A stretch of 64,000 nt of DNA from Kryptolebias marmoratus. Lineage: Eukaryota > Chordata > Actinopteri > Cyprinodontiformes > Rivulidae. This document shows, one piece after another, positions 59,817 to 64,000 of the stretch (positions are counted from its first letter, which is position 1; every line of letters begins with the position of its first letter). The translations under genes and the position numbers were made by a program. The stretch covers positions 8,529,972 through 8,593,971 of the forward strand of contig NC_051433.1 of assembly GCF_001649575.2 (NCBI RefSeq). The letters are read 5' to 3'. Below the pieces are notes generated by a model. It saw only the letters and a list, made by a program, of their open reading frames with translations, searched no databases and had not been told where the DNA came from.

Positions 59817-61335
59817 AAAAAGTGCTTTTGCAAGTGTTGTTTTGCCCTATTTGTGAGCATGGCTGACTGCTCTAAAAAATTATATGCACACACACCCACA
59901 CCCACACACACACGCACACCTTATTAACCATTAATGTTTTGCTCACTTGTATTTTATGTTTGTTGATGACTAGTGCTGCTCTGCTCAGTACTTTTAAACT
60001 CTACAAGTGTTTTGTATCTTTAAATATTGATAAGCTGATAAGCAAGGGCAACTTTATCTGAACATTTCTTGTTTAGTACCCGAAATCTCAAAACAGACCA
60101 AATGTAAAGCATATCGGTGTTGACACTTGGTTATTGTGGTGCTTCCTCCTTCACAGAAGTTGCAGCTTTATTTTAAAAAGGATGCAGACAGAGTAGATTT
60201 GCTACAAATACACAAATGTGGTCATTCCTCCAGTACTGTGGTTCACAGTAACTGCATAGTTTCCGTCCAGCTATTGAATTTATTTTTGTCCTGTTTGAAG
60301 GACTTCTGTAAAAAATATGATCTTTAAAAAAACTTTCAAAGTAAACAGCACTGGACTTCTGCTTTGTTGTTACAGCCACACTGTCAGTTTTGAAATGCTT
60401 TCTAGGTTTTGTAAACTAAGCTTTTTCCTAGTAACCAAAGAGACTGAATGATGTTCAGTTGGAAAAATAAAACGGCAGCAAGAGTGTGGACACCAAAAAT
60501 GAAGAAAGTTACCACATGCGTCGTTCTCCCAGGAGTTCTTGTTGATGTTACCATGATATGTCTGTGCATTATTGATGGTGTATTGATTGTGACTGCACAC
60601 AAATAATACAGGAGTTTAAATTAAACTTGTTTCTGTTTTCACTTGTGGATTTATTTATGTTAAAGTCACAAATGCAGTTAAGCTGAAAACCCTTCAACTA
60701 CAGCTAAGTAGCTTTTGATTGACCGTGCATTTCTGAATAATAATTAGCATTATTTTTATGCAACTGACATTTTTTTTCCTATATTTTAAGATTTTGCTGG
60801 ATGACTTTATCTGATGCAGTCAGAAAAATGGTTATAACTAATTCTGAGTTTCATTTTAGTCAGGCTCAAATGCAAGTAACAAAGGTGTGAAATTGGACAG
60901 ATGCTTTGACTTTGGGCTTTTATGTCCAACATCAGTCACCTACATTATTAAAACCACTGACAGGTGAAATAAATAATATTTGTCATCTTGTTACAGCTCA
61001 GTGTTTTGGGTCGTGACATTCATGTGAATGAGTTTTACATGTGGTACCCAGAAAAAAAAATGCCAGCAGGAATTTTCACCTGATAATCAAACCTTTGGTG
61101 GGTCGTAGTGCCTGACCTCTGTTCCAGGACCATAGATAAAAATCGCAATAAAGCTGGGAATAATTATAAGCTGGTTGGTTCTTTCAGGGTTGGCTTGTGA
61201 CTGAACATTTCTAAGTGGCCAAGCCAATTTCTATATCTCCCTCACATTTTTTATCATGGTCAATCTTAACCATGTAATGCTGTTTAAAAGTCTGACACTA
61301 TTCCTCATTTTTAAAGGTTATGCTTCCAAGGAGCC

Positions 61336-61341
<6 letters not shown>

Positions 61342-61378
<37 letters not shown>

Positions 61379-61383
61379 TTTTT
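61342..61383. repeat. (AT)n followed by poly-T
   Basis: About 14 AT units then a 13-base T run. Confidence 0.95.
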
Positions 61384-64000
61384 AATGAGAACAGGTTGTT
61401 GTTGAATTAGGTACTTTTTAATCCCCAAATGATTCACAGTCAGAGTTAAAGTACAACACTGTGGATAACCAAACACATTTCTTAAATACATAAATGGTGT
61501 AATACACAGTTTTGAAACACAACATTCAAACTTAGCTAATTGTTCCTTGTTCACACAGTAAGATAAAAGTTACGGAACACAACTAAACTCTGGTGTTCAG
61601 GTGGGCTTGAAACTAAAGAAGGAAACAAATAATACGTGAAAACAAATGCAGCCTTTAGAGACAAATAAAACCAAACCACCTCTGCAGAAAGATGTCCACT
61701 CGGACAGATTTTATATAAAAGTAGCTGAATGACTTCCACTTTTTCACTGTGGCTTTACTGCTCTGCTCTGTTAGCTCTGCTCCTCAGACAGATTTGTAAC
61801 AGTGACTGAACCTGCTTTTTGTTTCTTGAAAACCTCAACAGAAGCAAAAGTACTAGGTCATTTTTTTAGTTGAAGTATTGCTTTAAAAAAAAAAAGGAAA
61901 ACAAAAACTGAACAAAACGTCTGTGCAATGGCACTCCCACATGGTACCAGCCTCTGCAAAAAGCAGCTCCTCATGCACATAACGTGCAGCAACAAGTCTG
62001 ATTAATGAACATCCTTCCTGATAGTTTTTAGAGCCAAAAAGCAAAATAGCTGCTGGTGACATCAGTCACATCAGTCACCATCGGTCTTGTGTTTGTGAAG
62101 ATGGTGGCTGATTGTGTGTCTGACTTTTCTAATTCTCCACAGTTGAGTTTAAGAGTTCTGTGTTAGCATAATCCATAAACATGGGCTGAAATAAACCAGA
62201 ATTATCTTTAACAACCCCCAAGTGACATATAAGCTCACTCAGCTTTTGCTCATTTATTAATCAGATTGGCCAGCAGCAGGAACAGATTGTAAAAGTCAAC
62301 AGTGTACATTCATTCGTTTTGTTTGTCTTTGCTTCTCAAAATCTAACAAGAAGATGCTTGTTTTTCACAGAAGCAAAATGAGACGTCAGCAGCATTCGCA
62401 GTTCTTACTTTTGCTCTGTACATGCCTGCAGTTACTGGGACAGCAGTGCAGGCTGACTGCGCACCCGTCTTGGTTTAGTAGTGGATTAGAAGTGACACTT
62501 ACTGCAGGCTGGCTGTGTTTAAGCCTTGTTTAGTCTGACTGGGTCTTAGCCGGGAACTCAAACCATCATTAGGCAGCGAAATGACTCAACACTGGGGCAG
62601 ATCTCTAAACACACAGAGTGAGAAGTGGCTGCAGAGGGGAAAACACGAGTAGGAGGAACATTTCAGAGGAAAACGGCAAATATTTCCTGCAACAGCCCAA
62701 AGTGACCTGATTTACTGCAGCAGAGGGGTGGATGAATCCTCAAGACTATGGCATGTTGTGGTCAAACCTTCTTTCAAAATAAACAGACAGATAAATCTAA
62801 CATAAACACAACTTGCTGGTTGGTGTAGAGCAGATTGATGAATGACCCCACCCAGGACAGAAAAAGGGCAGCAGGTCTTAGGTCAAGTTTTCCCTGCTTT
62901 GTGTGAGGCCTTTTGTAAAGACGCCTCCACACACACAAAGTATTGTCATGAAAAAAAAATCAGATGTGTATCCAATAAAAGTCAAGATAATGGAAAAAGG
63001 ATCAGTATGATGTCTTCCAGTCTGTGGGTGGAGGATCTGGATCTCTATTTGAAAGCTTTAAGCTCGTCTTTTACTTTTATAATGTATCCTCACGCCGTTC
63101 CTCTGATGTAACAAAAAGCAATAGGCTCACATGCACAGATTAAATAAAACCTGTAGATTTATTTAAAAAAGGAAAGAAAGAGGAATATTGAGCCTACAAA
63201 TTACAGCAGAGTGAGGACAACGATTAAATGGTTTTTGGACAAGGCTTTGCTGCAGAGGAGCTGAATTACAGTATATTCCTTCAGAGTTTGCCTAATGGAC
63301 TATAAAACAGGAATACAGATGACTGGCTCCATTTGAGAGGATTTAAGCTTCTTATGGAAGGACTCTGCAATGGTAAATTAGCTATAGACAATTTCAGTAT
63401 AAGTTTTGATTTTATATGGTAAAGGACATTGCCATGTTTTGACAAGTTCTTTCATCTGTGCTAAAAAGATTAACCATTATTGGTGCAAGTTTTAAAAAGT
63501 GTCTCTTGGGATTTATGTGGACAAGCAGTGCCAAGAAGTAGGGTTTTTTAAACATTTATGCTTAAATATTATCTTTAGCATTTTATGTATAATGCATATT
63601 ACAAGGAAATCTCTTACTTAGAAAGCAGCTTTTAAAATGAAGCTGTTGTGGGTTTGCTGAGGTCTGTGAGGCGGTGAATGATGCTTTCACTGGAGTGGAA
63701 AAGAAATCAGACTTATGAGCTCCTGATCTGCCAGCTGCCAGTCAAGATGAAGATCACCTGATTTCTTTTGCAGGCTGATCAATCTTAACAGTAATAGCAC
63801 TTATCAACAATAAGAACAGTACAAACACAACATATTACCAAAACATTAAAGACCACAACTATTGTTGTAGATGTTAAAGACAATTAAAAATTAAAGAAGA
63901 AAACAGGAAAGTTTTTCCATCGTAGACAATCTTTTGTGTAAACAGACTTGGACACTAGTAGACACACTGTTTTTATTTTACGCAAACTGTATGCAATGTT

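Larger units (their letters stand above)
58996..64000. other. Putative first intron of the plus-strand gene, right part
   Basis: Microsatellites at 59.5-59.9 and 61.34 kb; otherwise unique AT-rich sequence to the end of the window. No coding exon supported. Confidence 0.4.

Overview
The window looks like ray-finned (teleost) fish genomic DNA. The evidence is split genes with GT/AG introns, very abundant microsatellites (CA/GT, GATA, CTGT, CTTTC), a Tc1-like transposase relic, a LINE reverse-transcriptase tail, and a 'ccatccattttctttacccgctt' type fish repeat. It holds one well-supported protein gene, the probable first exon of a second gene, and long non-coding flanks.

Layout. 1-20.2 kb: no recognisable coding exon. 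This part holds microsatellites, five same-orientation copies of one unnamed dispersed repeat (about 3.4, 5.5, 8.4, 11.9 and 19.6 kb), poly-G/C runs next to assembly Ns, and several unique, CpG- and TAAT-containing blocks that look like conserved non-coding elements. 20.2-43.55 kb, minus strand: a RhoGAP gene that I could assemble exon by exon. Sixteen coding exons join with consistent splice phase into about 696 codons ending in a stop at 22,400-22,402. The RhoGAP domain, the conserved middle block and the C-terminal GGNIGEHCLD...GEWVIK block place it in the ARHGAP18/28/40 family, and I judge it most like ARHGAP40. Its putative promoter at about 43.5-43.6 kb carries a perfect CRE. Introns 1 and 2 (5-6 kb each) contain the Tc1, LINE, fish-repeat and possible LTR relics. 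43.6-52.4 kb: non-coding, with one notable motif block at 46.0 kb (RFX-like site plus a SOX-like inverted repeat). 52.4-53.0 kb: GC-rich promoter and a candidate non-coding first exon of a plus-strand gene, with donor at 52,638. The remaining 11 kb would be its first intron, containing a minus-strand cluster of decayed open segments at 58.1-59.0 kb.

How it fits together. The two promoters point away from each other (minus at 43.5 kb, plus at 52.5 kb), with about 9 kb between them. In human, ARHGAP40 is followed in the same direction by SLC32A1. If synteny holds, the gene desert at 1-20 kb would be upstream regulatory DNA of a neighbour beyond the window's left edge; that is inference. Recurrent RFX/X-box-like motifs (13.18, 13.38, 18.14, 31.32, 45.99 kb, plus half-sites at 43.1 kb) are the most unusual regulatory pattern I saw. 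No CRISPR, operon, rRNA or tRNA was recognised.
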